The translations under genes and the position numbers were made by a program. From NCBI GenBank assembly GCA_016764435.1, contig JAESRX010000063.1, forward strand, positions 32,232-96,231: a DNA stretch of 64,000 nucleotides, given 5' to 3'. The notes below the pieces were generated by a model. The model was not told the DNA's origin and made no database searches. It worked only from the letters and a program-made list of their open reading frames with translations. Shown here piece after piece: positions 38,640-50,400 of this stretch (position 1 is its first letter; each line of letters opens with the position of its first letter). The stretch is from Flavobacteriaceae bacterium. Lineage in GTDB: Bacteria > Bacteroidota > Bacteroidia > Flavobacteriales > Flavobacteriaceae.

Positions 38640-39258
38640 AAAATGTTAATTTTATGGAATAAAAACAGTTAGAATACCTAGCGTCCTGTGTGCTCTTTTC
38701 TTAGATGATTTAATTGATGCATACTCAAGGAGTATGGTAGAAAAAACTGGATATTCAGTGTTTTTTTAAAAAAACAGTTAAAGAATGGACGTTGAGATGC
38801 GTTCATTGAGTACTTGTAATTGAGGTTATTGGCTCTTTTTTAGAGGGTTTATTAAGTGGTGGAGCTCTTGTTTTTTAATAAAGTTTATCTAAGAATAATA
38901 AACCTTACTACACGGTTATTTGAACGATAGTAAATTATAAAAAGTAATTATGAGTCTCGTATAATCTTCCACTTAAAAATAGTGTGGTGGGCCTATTTTA
39001 TAAAGAGGATTAATCCCTCGTTTTTTTAGATATTAATTAAGTGTATTTGTAAAAATTCAGCAATATAATGAGTTTTTATTAAGAAAATATAGTTGTTGTT
39101 AACTTGTTGTTTTGTAATTGATTAATGGGTTTAGCTCTTGCTCTAGGGCTGAGTTAGGAGTTGCGGTTCCAATATATATTGTGTTAAAAGCTTGTGGTAC
39201 AAATTGTTGATTAGGTGTATTTTTTTATAAAAACTGCTTATTTATAATTATTTTAACT

Positions 39259-39266
39259 TATATTTG
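39259..39266 (+). promoter_or_regulatory. Promoter -7 element of spr operon B
   Basis: TATATTTG is a perfect TAnnTTTG match, 75 nt upstream of the sprC-like ATG. It is embedded in the same core as the operon A promoter (TTTAACTTATATTTGTA). Its -33 region is weaker than in operon A. Confidence 0.55.
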
Positions 39267-39341
39267 TATGTAACAGGTAGCATTTATGATTACGTAATAG
39301 TGCCTGTGTTTAGTAAAGATAATAGATTAACTTAACCCCAT

Positions 39342-42320
39342 ATGAAAAGAGCCAATCCCCTCTCGATTCTTTGTCTATGCTTCATGTTTTTCATGGTGCG
39401 TATTGGTATTGCGCAAGAATTAGCGCAGCCAACTCTTGGATTTTCTTATGCATGTGCGTCAGAAAACTTCAATGAGTTTAACGTTGAGGTATCCTCTGTT
39501 GTAGGAGGGTTCAATAGCGATAATGTGTTTGTTGTAGAAATTTCTGATGGAAAGGGGAGTTTTGAGAACGCAGTGGTTTTACGCCAAGTTTCAGATAAAA
39601 ATTTCACTTTAAATTTTTCCACGTCTTTTGCTTTACCATCCTCTACCTTTGGTGAAAACCATATGATTAGAGTGAGGGCTACAAGTCCTGCTATGACGAG
39701 TCCATTGTCTGAAAAATTTGCAGCCTATTTTATTTCTAACACTCCTTTGGTACTAGAAAATTATCAAGATATATATTTATGTGAAGGTACTTCAACGAAT
39801 ATTACTATTGAAAATACGCAGTTCACTTCTTTTAATTGGTATTTAGATGGCGCATATTATGCGACTGCGGGTCCCTCTATAAGTATTAAAAAAGAAGGAC
39901 TTTATTATGCATCCGTAGATTTTGGTATCTGTAGTGGAGGACTTGCTGTTTCAAACCTGATAAGAGTTACTACGATAGCCCCTATATTACCTGAAATTTC
40001 AGGAGCCGATTCTATTCCTTTATGTTCAGGAGAAAGTTATGAATTACTGTCTAGTATTACTTCAATAGAAAATAATTACTACTGGTATAAAGATGGAAGT
40101 TTAATATTAGGTTTGCCTGTAAAGTCCAGTTCATTGACTGTCAGTGGAGATAATATGTACGGGAGCTACTCCTTAGAAATTGAAACTGCAATAGGATGTG
40201 TTTCTCATTCAGAATCTGTGGAGATAACGAACGCAAATACGGACTTTGAAGTGACTGCTTTAGGACCGCTTGATAATATTATTGTTTTCAATGGAAATCC
40301 CCATAAATTAGAGATTTCTATGATAGCGAGTGCTACGGCAATAAACTGGTATAAAGATGATGTGTTGTTTCTTGAAAACGGTGCCGCATCTATCCAAGTT
40401 ACCGATGAGGGACAGTATAAAGCACTGGTATCTATTCCCGGTGATCCTTGTGGAGCAGAAGTTAGTTCTCCTATTTTTAAAGTTTATAATCCAAGTAAAT
40501 ATTTTGTAAGTATTGGTTTGCCTACAAATTATACTTCCTGTTCTTTTTCTAAAACAACAATTAGAATTAAATCCTTGGAATATGGAATTAGTTCCGGTCA
40601 AAAATTTAAGTTTAATGATTTTGATGCTTCTTTATTTAGCTACCGCTGGATGTATAGCGGGGAAGAAGTTGCTGGAGGGAATACATCTTCGTTACTTGTA
40701 GATGATGTCGTAAAAGTAGGTGCGTATAAATTGGTGATTTCTGACGCAAATGGGGTTAAAGCAGTTTCCAATGCTGTTAAAGTAAATTTAAAACTTTCTT
40801 CGGTACAGATTAAGGGGCCAGAAGTGGTGCATTTATGTGCCAATGATTCCTATACTTTTGAAGCAGCTATAGATGATGCTAACTTTACTTATATATGGTT
40901 TAAAAATGAGGTAGAAATTGGAGGGATTCCAAGTTACACGCCTTCTTATACGGTTTCTAACGATGTCCATGGAGATTACCGTGTAGAAGTGCGTACAAAT
41001 GGAGGTTGTACTACGGTGTCAAATACGATTAGCTTATTAAGTGCCGCTGTATCTTTTAATGTTATTGCAAATGATGCAACATTACCTATTATATTATATA
41101 GTGGACTAACAGAAACACTGACCATTTCAACAACGGCTGTATATCCCTCGATTACTTGGTATAAAGATGGTTATGAGATTCCAGGAAGTAATTCCTTGAG
41201 TTTGTCCATTTCAAGTCCTGGTGAATATAGGGCTAAAGTAGAAGTGATAGGAGCCTGTGGACAAACAGTGTATTCAGATTATTTTTCTGTAATAAGCCCA
41301 CAAAATTATGAGGTATCTATCAAAACTGGTGTGAATTACACTTCCTGTGATGTGTCTCAAACGCTTTTGAGTTTAAAGGAGTTAAGGATTCGTATTGCAA
41401 CAGATAAAACAATTTTAATCAGTGCTTTAGATTACGATAAATTTACATTTCAATGGTGGCATAATGGAGTGCTAATACCTGGAGAGACAGCGTCGAGTAT
41501 CCTAGTGAACGATTGGAAAAAATCAGGGACTTATACCCTTCAAGTTACCGCTATAGATGCCGTAACTTTTATGTCTATTGGATTGGATATCGAACTAGAA
41601 TTACCGATGGCAGATATTAAGTCTGAAAATGTGGGAGATGTTATTTGTAAAGGAACTACAGTCGTTCTTTCTACAACAGTAAGAGAAGGATGTACTTATC
41701 AATGGTATCTGGATGGAAGTCCATTAACCGGTGAAAATTCAAACGTATTGGAGGTGCTAGAAGAAGGAGCTTATTTTGTAGCAGTTCTCAAAAATAGCTG
41801 CCAGAGTACTTCTGATTTATTAGAAATAGACTTTAAGGATGAAGATAGTATTCAAATCAGTCCTGAAGGTGTCATTTTTATCACACAAGGCGAAACTAAA
41901 AACATTACGGCCTCTGGAGCTTCTACCTATGAGTGGCAAAACGAAAACGGAGAAGTTCTATCAACTACAGATGTATTATCAGTATATGAACCTGGAATAT
42001 ATGCTGTGATTGCACAGGTTGGGGACTGTGAATTTGTAAAAATAGTGGAAGTCGCTTATAAAACAAGTACTACGATACCAAATATAATTAGCCCGAATGA
42101 TGACGGGATAAATGACACGTGGGTTTTACCTTATGGGTATTCTTTTAATGATCAAGTTGAAATTATTATTTATAATGCCAACGGAATTATTGTGTTCAGA
42201 ACTACAAATTATCAAAATAATTGGCCAGAAAGCAATGTAGTTGGGAATTCAATTTTTTATTACATCATTAAAGAAAAAGGTCAAGTCGTTGCAAAAGGAT
42301 CAATAACTATTATTAAATAA
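39342..42320 (+). CDS. sprC: SprC-like Ig-repeat protein with T9SS type B sorting domain (operon B)
   Basis: A 992-aa paralogue of the operon A SprC. The N-termini are nearly parallel (KRANPLSILCLCFMFF against ERANPPVLLCVCVMFF), and the signal peptide ends near GIAQ. The nine W-containing Ig-like modules occur in the same order (FNWYLDG, YYWYKDG, INWYKDD, YRWMYSG, YIWFKNE, ITWYKDG, FQWWHNG, YQWYLDG, YEWQNEN). Two copies of the three-module unit are again present (about 39990 and 40803). The type B C-terminal domain starts IPNIISPNDDGINDTW. Divergence is greatest on the module faces and lowest at the domain ends. It is separated from the next gene by 6 nt. Confidence 0.75.
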   Translation: MKRANPLSILCLCFMFFMVRIGIAQELAQPTLGFSYACASENFNEFNVEVSSVVGGFNSDNVFVVEISDGKGSFENAVVLRQVSDKNFTLNFSTSFALPSSTFGENHMIRVRATSPAMTSPLSEKFAAYFISNTPLVLENYQDIYLCEGTSTNITIENTQFTSFNWYLDGAYYATAGPSISIKKEGLYYASVDFGICSGGLAVSNLIRVTTIAPILPEISGADSIPLCSGESYELLSSITSIENNYYWYKDGSLILGLPVKSSSLTVSGDNMYGSYSLEIETAIGCVSHSESVEITNANTDFEVTALGPLDNIIVFNGNPHKLEISMIASATAINWYKDDVLFLENGAASIQVTDEGQYKALVSIPGDPCGAEVSSPIFKVYNPSKYFVSIGLPTNYTSCSFSKTTIRIKSLEYGISSGQKFKFNDFDASLFSYRWMYSGEEVAGGNTSSLLVDDVVKVGAYKLVISDANGVKAVSNAVKVNLKLSSVQIKGPEVVHLCANDSYTFEAAIDDANFTYIWFKNEVEIGGIPSYTPSYTVSNDVHGDYRVEVRTNGGCTTVSNTISLLSAAVSFNVIANDATLPIILYSGLTETLTISTTAVYPSITWYKDGYEIPGSNSLSLSISSPGEYRAKVEVIGACGQTVYSDYFSVISPQNYEVSIKTGVNYTSCDVSQTLLSLKELRIRIATDKTILISALDYDKFTFQWWHNGVLIPGETASSILVNDWKKSGTYTLQVTAIDAVTFMSIGLDIELELPMADIKSENVGDVICKGTTVVLSTTVREGCTYQWYLDGSPLTGENSNVLEVLEEGAYFVAVLKNSCQSTSDLLEIDFKDEDSIQISPEGVIFITQGETKNITASGASTYEWQNENGEVLSTTDVLSVYEPGIYAVIAQVGDCEFVKIVEVAYKTSTTIPNIISPNDDGINDTWVLPYGYSFNDQVEIIIYNANGIIVFRTTNYQNNWPESNVVGNSIFYYIIKEKGQVVAKGSITIIK
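39990..40802 (+). repeat. Internal repeat of sprC B, copy 1 (271 codons)
   Basis: The first copy of the three-Ig-module unit (starts PEISGADSIPLCSGESY), the counterpart of 18837-19649. A second copy (VQIKGPEVVHLCANDSY) begins at 40803. Confidence 0.6.
40803..41610 (+). repeat. Internal repeat of sprC B, copy 2 (about 270 codons)
   Basis: The second copy of the three-module unit in the operon B SprC; it ends near ELELPMA. Its presence in both paralogues shows that the internal duplication predates the operon duplication. Confidence 0.6.
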
Positions 42321-42326
42321 TATCTT

Positions 42327-44414
42327 ATGTCTAAATATTACTGGACACTACTTTTTTGTGGATTTTTAACCTTTAGTACAATGGCTCAAACAGGGGTCGT
42401 TTCTTTACTAAATGTGCCAACTCATAATTTAATGAAATTCAATAGGAATTTAGTAAATCCTTCCTTTTCCTTGGTCGGAGAAAAGGCTTCCCATATTTCT
42501 ATTTATAATAGAAGACAGTGGATAGAGTTTGACAATTCTCCAGAAATATTTATGCTTAATTATTCTGGAATAGTTTCAGATAAAGTGGGTGTCGGAATTA
42601 ATTTGTACCAACAAAATTCTGGTGTGATGAAAAATTTCGGGGTAACCGCTAATTATGCATATCGTGTTAAAATGAGTCCTAAAATTGCCTTGACATTAGG
42701 GTTTAATACGGCTTATTACACAAGTGGACTTAATAGCAGTGCTATTTCAACTGGAGAGCCAGACCCGGCATTACAAGCCTTGGATAATAACGCTGTTTTT
42801 AAATTTATGCCAGGGGGGAACTTAACGATTGGTAAATTTGACATTGGACTGTACGCAGAAAACTTAGTAGGTTATGACTTGAAAACTGGAGAGTCTTTAT
42901 CTGATTTTGATATAGACAGTAAAACCTTTGTTGGTCATTTAATATATACCCAGCCATTACAAATCACCAATGGCTTGTTCGCAAAAAGTAGTATTCGAGT
43001 TTCTGCGAGTAACAGACGTTCTCCAGAGCGTGGTGATGATCTTTCCGGAAACCTTTTGTTTGATGTACCAAAAATAGGATGGATACAAGGAGGATATAAT
43101 GAGTTTTATGGATACTCATTGGGACTAGGAATAAACGTATCTAAAAATATATCGTTTGGATATATGATAGAAAAAGGGGTGTCAGAAGGAATTAAGAATT
43201 TCGGTAGTACGCATGAGTTTATTTTAGCCTACTCATTTGAGCCTAGAAGACAGGGAATACAACTTTCTAAGGAAAAAGAAACCGAGAAGAAAGAAATCAA
43301 AGTCAACGAAATAGAAAAATTAAAAAAAGAAGTTGAGGAACTCAAAAAACAACAGAAAGAGTCTGCTTTAAAAAGATTAGAAGCGCTAAAAAGTAAACAG
43401 CCTAGTAACGGTATACGTATTGTTACAAATAAAAAACCGGTGGATACGGCCGAAGTGAATCCTACGTTAAATTATACCAATGGAATTCCTTATCAGTATT
43501 TAGGAAAACTTCCGACGGTCAAAAATGGTTATTATATAGTGACCAGTATTTTTAATAACGAGGAGGCTGCTAAAAATAAGGTGATGCTATTGCAAGCTAA
43601 GAACCGTAAATCCGCTTATTTTAAAAGCAGAAAAAACGGAAATTATTATGTGTATCTAGATACTTTTTTAAGTTGGAATAAAGCAAAAGAGACCGTGCGT
43701 GGAGCCTATAATAATAGCTATAAAGGTAATCTTTGGATCATGGATGTTTCTGGTAATTTACTCTTAGGAAAAAAAGAAGTTAGCCCCAAGAAAAAAACGG
43801 TAGATACTCCTCTTCCTACAAAAGTTCCTGTGGTTAAGAAATTAGAAAAAATACGCAATGTTGCAATGGAAATTTCGGAGGTTCCTACAGGGAATTATTT
43901 AATAGCAAGTGTGTTCTCTAAAAAGAGTAACACCAATAGGTTTGTGACTAAATTACAGGAAAAAGGAATAAATGCAGCTTATTTTATCAATCCTAAAAAC
44001 AACTATCACTATGTCTATCTAGCTCATAATATAGATAAAAATGTAGTGAGGAAATCTTATTATTCACATGTTAATAATACCTATTTTGAGGAAATGTGGA
44101 TTATGACTATTCGAGCTCCTAAAAATAATTTGTTTACAAAAAAACACCAGAAAAACATTATTATTTCTAATGTACCACAGGGATATTACTTAGTAGTGAA
44201 TGTGTTTAAAAAGGAGAATAATTTCACTAAGTTTATAGCTAAACTAAAGAAATTAGGATTGAACCCTAATTATATTTCCAATCCTAGCAATGGATTTCGC
44301 TATGTATATTTAAAATATTCGAAAAACAAATCTATTATAACAACGGCTTACTTTTCAAATATGAGTAACTCCTATACTGGAGAGAAATGGATAATGAAAG
44401 TGAAAAACAAGTAA
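42327..44414 (+). CDS. sprD: SprD-like PorP/SprF-family outer membrane protein with SPOR-like repeats (operon B)
   Basis: A 695-aa paralogue of the operon A SprD with the same layout. Signal peptide (to STMAQ), then a PorP/SprF barrel (HNLMKFNRNLVNPSFS, RRQWIEFDNSP, YAYRVKMSPKIALTLGFN), then a strongly charged coiled coil (EIEKLKKEVEELKKQQKES). Three SPOR-like repeats begin GYYIVTSIFN, GNYLIASVFS and GYYLVVNVFK. A Lys/Pro-rich linker separates repeats 1 and 2. The barrel is better conserved between paralogues than the coiled coil and the linkers. It presumably lies in the outer membrane with the repeats facing peptidoglycan. The specific partner is unproven. Confidence 0.72.
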   Translation: MSKYYWTLLFCGFLTFSTMAQTGVVSLLNVPTHNLMKFNRNLVNPSFSLVGEKASHISIYNRRQWIEFDNSPEIFMLNYSGIVSDKVGVGINLYQQNSGVMKNFGVTANYAYRVKMSPKIALTLGFNTAYYTSGLNSSAISTGEPDPALQALDNNAVFKFMPGGNLTIGKFDIGLYAENLVGYDLKTGESLSDFDIDSKTFVGHLIYTQPLQITNGLFAKSSIRVSASNRRSPERGDDLSGNLLFDVPKIGWIQGGYNEFYGYSLGLGINVSKNISFGYMIEKGVSEGIKNFGSTHEFILAYSFEPRRQGIQLSKEKETEKKEIKVNEIEKLKKEVEELKKQQKESALKRLEALKSKQPSNGIRIVTNKKPVDTAEVNPTLNYTNGIPYQYLGKLPTVKNGYYIVTSIFNNEEAAKNKVMLLQAKNRKSAYFKSRKNGNYYVYLDTFLSWNKAKETVRGAYNNSYKGNLWIMDVSGNLLLGKKEVSPKKKTVDTPLPTKVPVVKKLEKIRNVAMEISEVPTGNYLIASVFSKKSNTNRFVTKLQEKGINAAYFINPKNNYHYVYLAHNIDKNVVRKSYYSHVNNTYFEEMWIMTIRAPKNNLFTKKHQKNIIISNVPQGYYLVVNVFKKENNFTKFIAKLKKLGLNPNYISNPSNGFRYVYLKYSKNKSIITTAYFSNMSNSYTGEKWIMKVKNK

Positions 44415-44445
44415 GTATTGACTATTAACCTGACCCCTAATAATT

Positions 44446-47400
44446 ATGAAAAATATAGTTTCTTCCCCGAACTATGTGCACTATTCTAAAATAGTATTTT
44501 TTCTGACGTTTATACTTTGTATAAAATATTCAGGAATGCTTGCGCAAACCTCAGTTCCGTTTACGATCAGATATTCAGAGAAATTACGAGGTGATCTCAC
44601 CCTGATTTCTAATAATATTTTGAATAGAAATGAAGGAGCTGGAAGAAGTTCCAATGATCCTTATAATGGATACAGGACAAATGATGTATTCAATATGGGG
44701 TATATAGATGTTGATACTGATGCCTCCACATTTTCTTCGAGTAAAGCTACTTTAGATATTGCAAACAGCACCTGTTTAAATGTGAAATTTGCAGGGTTAT
44801 ATTGGGGAGCTATCTACAAGGAAGCAATAAGAGAAAAAGACTACAATCAAGTAAAATTTAAACTTCCTGGAGCTGCTAATTATATAGACATTATAGCAGA
44901 TGATGTTATTTTTGATACGCAAGGAACCTTCCATCCAGATCCTTATGCGTGTTTTGCGGATGTTACAGGATATGTACAATCGTTGGGGTCTCCGGTAGGT
45001 GAATATACAGTGGCAAATGTACGTGCAAGTCTTGGATGGAGTGAAATGTATTTTGGTGGAACAGCCCCCTTAGGTGGTGCCTCAGCAGGGTGGACTTTAG
45101 TAATTGTTTATGAAGATCCATTAATATCTAATAAAAATGTAACCATATTTGATGGGTTTTCAGGGATAAATAAAGATATTGTTAATCCTGTAGATATTTA
45201 TGTTTCTGGGTTTACGGTGATTCCAACCGGGCCTGTAAAAGCACGTATTGGAGTTTCTTGTTTAGAGGGAGATCGTGGTTTAGGAGGAGATAGTTATAGT
45301 ATTAGTTCTGATGGAAATAACCCTGTATTTAGGGTGCTTTCAGATGCTGTAAATATAGAGACTAATTTTTTTAATAGCTCTATTTCTATTGATGGTACAC
45401 ACGTTGTAAATAAAGTCCCAAATAGTATTAATAACCTAGGTTGGGATACGGATTTGTTCGAAGTGAATAACCCTGCAAATTCTGTAATTGGAAACGATGA
45501 AACTGCCGCCACACTACGCCTGCAGACCAATAAAGATTCTTATTTTGTTTTTCAAACTTCTTTCGCAATAGAAATTATAGAACCTAAAATTACCGTTATC
45601 AAAACGGTGGATGATGGTGCATCAAGTCTTGCTGGGGCAAATGTTACCCTAGGGGATAGTATGTGGTACCAATTGAGGTTTCAAAACACTGGAAATGACA
45701 GCGCTACTAATACTACGATAAAAGATTTATTACCTATTAATGTAGACCTAGATGAATCTTCCATAATTCTACCTTGGGGGGTCAATTATACTTATATAGC
45801 TCCAACAGCTACTTCCGGTGGAATTATAATGTTTACAATAGATGATTCAATTGTTACTAAAGGGGCCACTTTTTACGATATTCGATTTAAAGTGACGGTT
45901 ACAGATCAATGTAATGACTTGAGAGATGCTTGTGAGAATAGGATAGAAAATGTTGCATTTGCTTACTATACGGGACTGGATAGTGGTACTCAAATTAGTG
46001 ATGACCCTAGTTTTTATGGATTAGATAATTGTGATTTTGGCCTTTCTGGAGCTACTAATTTTTTAGTGGACGTGGCTGGATGTACCTTTGAAAGAACGGA
46101 AGTAATATGTGGGGATTCCTTAGATATAACAGCAGGAAATGGATTTGTGGCTTATGAATGGAAAAATGCAGCCGGAATAGTTGTAGGAAATTCTAAAACA
46201 CTAACTGTCACTAATCAAGGAGTGTACACTGTTTATAAAACGGCCAATGCTCCCTGTGTAGACGCAACAGAAACAGTGATTGTTGTTCCTTTTGGTATTC
46301 AAAAAAATCCATTAATTAGCCAAGATGGAGGTGGAGATTATAAGTATGTGGATGCCGTGAAAATTTGTCCTAATGATGGACGGGAATTATCGGAAATATA
46401 TTTGTGTGGAACGGATGATTATCGTGTTATTGTTACCAATATAGCGAGTGCTAATCAGATCTTATGGGAGAAGTTGGATCCTTTAGAAGAAGGAACCTCT
46501 GATGTGAACTGTCCTAATACCACTATCACCAGTAAATGGACTACTATAGACACAACGAATAATTTTACTGCGGATACAGCAGGAGAATATCGCTTGAGAA
46601 TTGTATATCCTGGAGGGTGTTTTAGTAACTATTACTTTAATGTATTTAAGTCTACTGTACAGCCTATTATCGTTAATAAAAATATAAACTGTGGGAATGA
46701 TGGTATGATTACTATCAATAATATAGATGCTTCCTTATACGAATTTAGTGTAGTATTGGATGGACAACCCGCAGGTTTTTTTAGTAGTGTAAATTCCTAC
46801 CCTATTTCTGTGCCTGGGAATTACACGGTATATTTTAGAACTATTGGAGCGCTTCCAACTGCATGTGTCCCGAAAATTGAAGGGATTGTTATTGCAACAA
46901 AAACGATAAGCACCATTATCTCAGTGAACCATATTCTATGTCCTACGGACACGGGTGGAATTCGTGTTCAAGTGAATAATGTCCCAGGGGATTATCAAAT
47001 AGAATTGCATACCATGGCCGGTGCTCTGATAGGAACTTATGGTCCAGATCCATTGAATGATTATTTATTCGATAATTTGGCTGGAGGATATTATCGTGTT
47101 AGAGTAACAACCCCAGAATGTACGGAGGTAATTACGGATATTCAAGTGAAAGCCGAGCTTCCATTACAATTAACGGCAGTGGTTTCACAAAATATAACAT
47201 GTAAGGAAGGAAACATTCAGATGAGTTCTTCTGGAGGACAAACACCACATAACTATGCGATTCATAGTTATAAATTAAAGGACGATGCTTTTTGGACCAT
47301 TATAAACCCAGTAGATTATGCCTATCAATCCAGTCAAATCTTTGATATCCCTACCGTTAATGGTGCTGGGGAATATAGATATGTAGTAGTGGATAGAAAC

Positions 47401-50400
47401 TTGTGTACTGCAGTGTCTAATATTGTTAAGATAACACTTGAATTGGATGTGGATTATACAATTGACACCACGGATATCGCCTGTTTTGGTGATAGTACAG
47501 GAGTCATTTCATTTGTACTAAACGATAAATCAAAAAACTTAAGTTATGCCCTAGATGATGGCATTCCTGGGAATGGTTTTTTAGATGCGATTATAGCGGG
47601 AAGTGATCCTACGGATTATGACCTAACTGCTTTTAATACCTCAGGTGTTTTTACAAATCTGCCAGCAGGAACGTATACTTTAATCATTAAGAGAGGGAAT
47701 AATAGTAAGGCTTGTTTTTATCCGAAAACTGTTGTGCTGACGGAACCGATAGACCCTTTAACAGGAACATTAGCAGCTTCACAGCCTCTAACGTGTAATC
47801 AACTGGGTGAGGTGACCGTTGACGCTATCGGAGGAACACCTCCGTATCAATACGCTATCGATGGAATAAATTTTGTAAATACAAATGTATTTACAGGATT
47901 GTTTAGTGGATCTAATACGGTGACTATCATAGACGCGAATGGATGTATTACGACTACAAATGCGGTCGTATTTGATGTCTTGAATAAACCTACAGATCTT
48001 AGCATTACAACAACTCAAATAACCTGTCCTAGTTTAAGTTCAGACCTAACAGTGGCCTCAGTTATTGGAGGAACGTTACCTTTTGTTTATGAGATTATAG
48101 CTCCTGCGGGGGCGGTTGTTAACAATGGGAATGATCCTGTATTTACGAATCTATCCGTAGGTACGTATCGCATAAAAGTAACGGATGCATTAGGCTGTAG
48201 TTATGAAGAGGATTATACCATAATACCTGTTTCAGAAATTGCAATTGTAGGAATAGTAGATACTGAGGTTATTTGTAAAGGAACCGCTACAGGGAATGCT
48301 ACTTTTACGGTGAGTGGATTTACGACTTCTTATAGTTATTCGCTGAATGGAAACCCTGAAATAATTGGGAAAAATAGTACTTCTATTGTGTTGCCGAATC
48401 TGTTTACAGGGAATTATACCATTGTGATTACTGATGAAACAACCCTTTGTACAGACACCGCTACGGTGACCATTACTGAACCGGTACTGGCTTTAACAAT
48501 GAGTTTAACGGCAAGTCCAATTACCTGTAATACCAATGCTGCCATCACGGTAACGGCTAATGGAGGTTGGGGAGCTTTAGAGTATCAATTAGAAGATGCC
48601 GCCGGCGTAGTACTTACGGCTTATGGAACAACGAAGCTGTTTACAAATGTTCTAGCGGGTGATTATAGTGTTTTTGTAAGAGATGCGAATGGTTGTGTCC
48701 TTCAAGAAAATATCACCATAGATGCTGTAGTCGTTCCAACGATCAGTATCGTGGCCTCTACAGAATGTTTTACATCAACAGGGAATATTAGCATCACAGC
48801 TACAGGAACCGGAACGGCTCCATTACAATATGCCTTAAATGGTGGTAACTATCAAAATGGCAATGTGTTTTCCAATATTTTACCAGGAAATCATTCTATA
48901 ACAGTAAAAGATATGTATGGTTGTGAAGCCACGTCGAATGTGATTACTGTTTTTAATGAGCTTACGTTGAGTACTCAGTTTTCAAGTATAAATGGCTGTA
49001 TGAATACTACAGATGTAACGATCACTGCTTATGGAGGTGATGGCGTATATACCTATACTATTCTCCCGACAGGGGTGCTTCCAACTCCAGGAGATTATGT
49101 AGCCACAGCTATTATTACCCTAAATGCACCGGGTGATTATGTGGTGTATGTAAAGGATGGTAAAGGATGTGAAACCTTTGAAACCATTACGGTTTTAAAA
49201 GATCCTCCATTAACGATTACCGCGTCTAGTACCCCTATTTTATGTAATGGAGATCTAAGTGTTATCACAGTGATTGCTGGGGGTGGGCAAGCTCCTTATG
49301 AATACCAATTAGAAGATGTTTTAGGAGCTGTCATCACAAATTATCAAGCAAGCCCTGTTTTTAATAACTTACCAGTTAAAGATTATGTTGTAAGAGTAAA
49401 GGATGCAAGAGACTGTGAGGTCTTTGTAACTGTAATTATTTCAGAGCCTGATTATTTGTTAGCCTCTGCAGGTGTTACGGAACTTGTATCTTGTAATAAT
49501 GATATGGATGCAGAAGTTCGCATTACAAATGCGCAAGGAGGAACTCCTTTTCCAATTCCAAATTTATACCGCTATAGTTTTGACGGAGGTCTCACATATA
49601 CGACGTCTAATATTTCAAATTTACCTTCAGGAACACATACGGTGTATGTACAAGATGCGAATGGATGTACTTTTTCCATGGAAGTTATTGTAGCAGCAAA
49701 GATAACGGCGCCAGACTATATGCCAAGTCTTACCTATGATTGTGATGGAAATGGAATTTATACGGTTACTGCTGTAGATCCAATACCATTATATAGTTAT
49801 ACCTTTAATATAGATGGAGGTGCTGCTGTACCTGCGGATATTACAGTGCCTACTTATGGAGGACCTACAGGAATTTCTTTCCCAAATATTCCTGTTGGAA
49901 CGCATACTGTAACTATGAATTTCACCCCCTTAGCTACGCCTACTAAAAGTGTACTGCTAGAGGAGTCTTTTGGGATTGGTGCAAACACATCTATTTCTAA
50001 TATTGACCCAGTATATTGTTATGAACCACAGGACGGAACTGGTGGATGTTTTTTTGGGCCAGCTATTAATGATGGAGAGTATAGTGTCACACAAAAAGTA
50101 GCCTTTCCTTTTGGTTCTTGGCGCAATCCAAACGATCATTCTGGAATGGTTAATGGCCGGTTTTTAGCCATAAATGTGGGAGGAGCCGCTGGTACTACAG
50201 GTATTATTTATGAAAAAGAAGTCAAAGATATTATTCCGAATAGAGACATCACCATATCCTTATACGCTTTCAATTTATTAAGACAAGGATCTGGCGGAGG
50301 AGACCCTTCCATTAATGTACAATTAGTGGATTCTTTTGGTACCGTTTTAGCAACGTCACCTGTATCACCAGTAATCCCTAAAAATACAAATGCGGATGAT

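Larger units (their letters stand above)
38540..39341. other. 802-bp non-coding gap between the two spr operons
   Basis: No open reading frame, RNA or transposase remnant was recognised. The gap contains a perfect 20-bp palindrome (38620-38639) and an AT-rich stretch. A weak hairpin with a T-run (GAGG at 39005, CCTC at 39016, seven T) also lies here, as does the promoter core of operon B near its right end. Sequence just after the two sprF stop codons is not alike, so the duplication junction is no longer visible. Confidence 0.6.

Noticed and set aside
39005-39027. GAGG...CCTC hairpin followed by seven T in the gap between spr operons
   Set aside because: Stem of only 4 bp and more than 450 bp from the end of sprF A; too weak to call a terminator.
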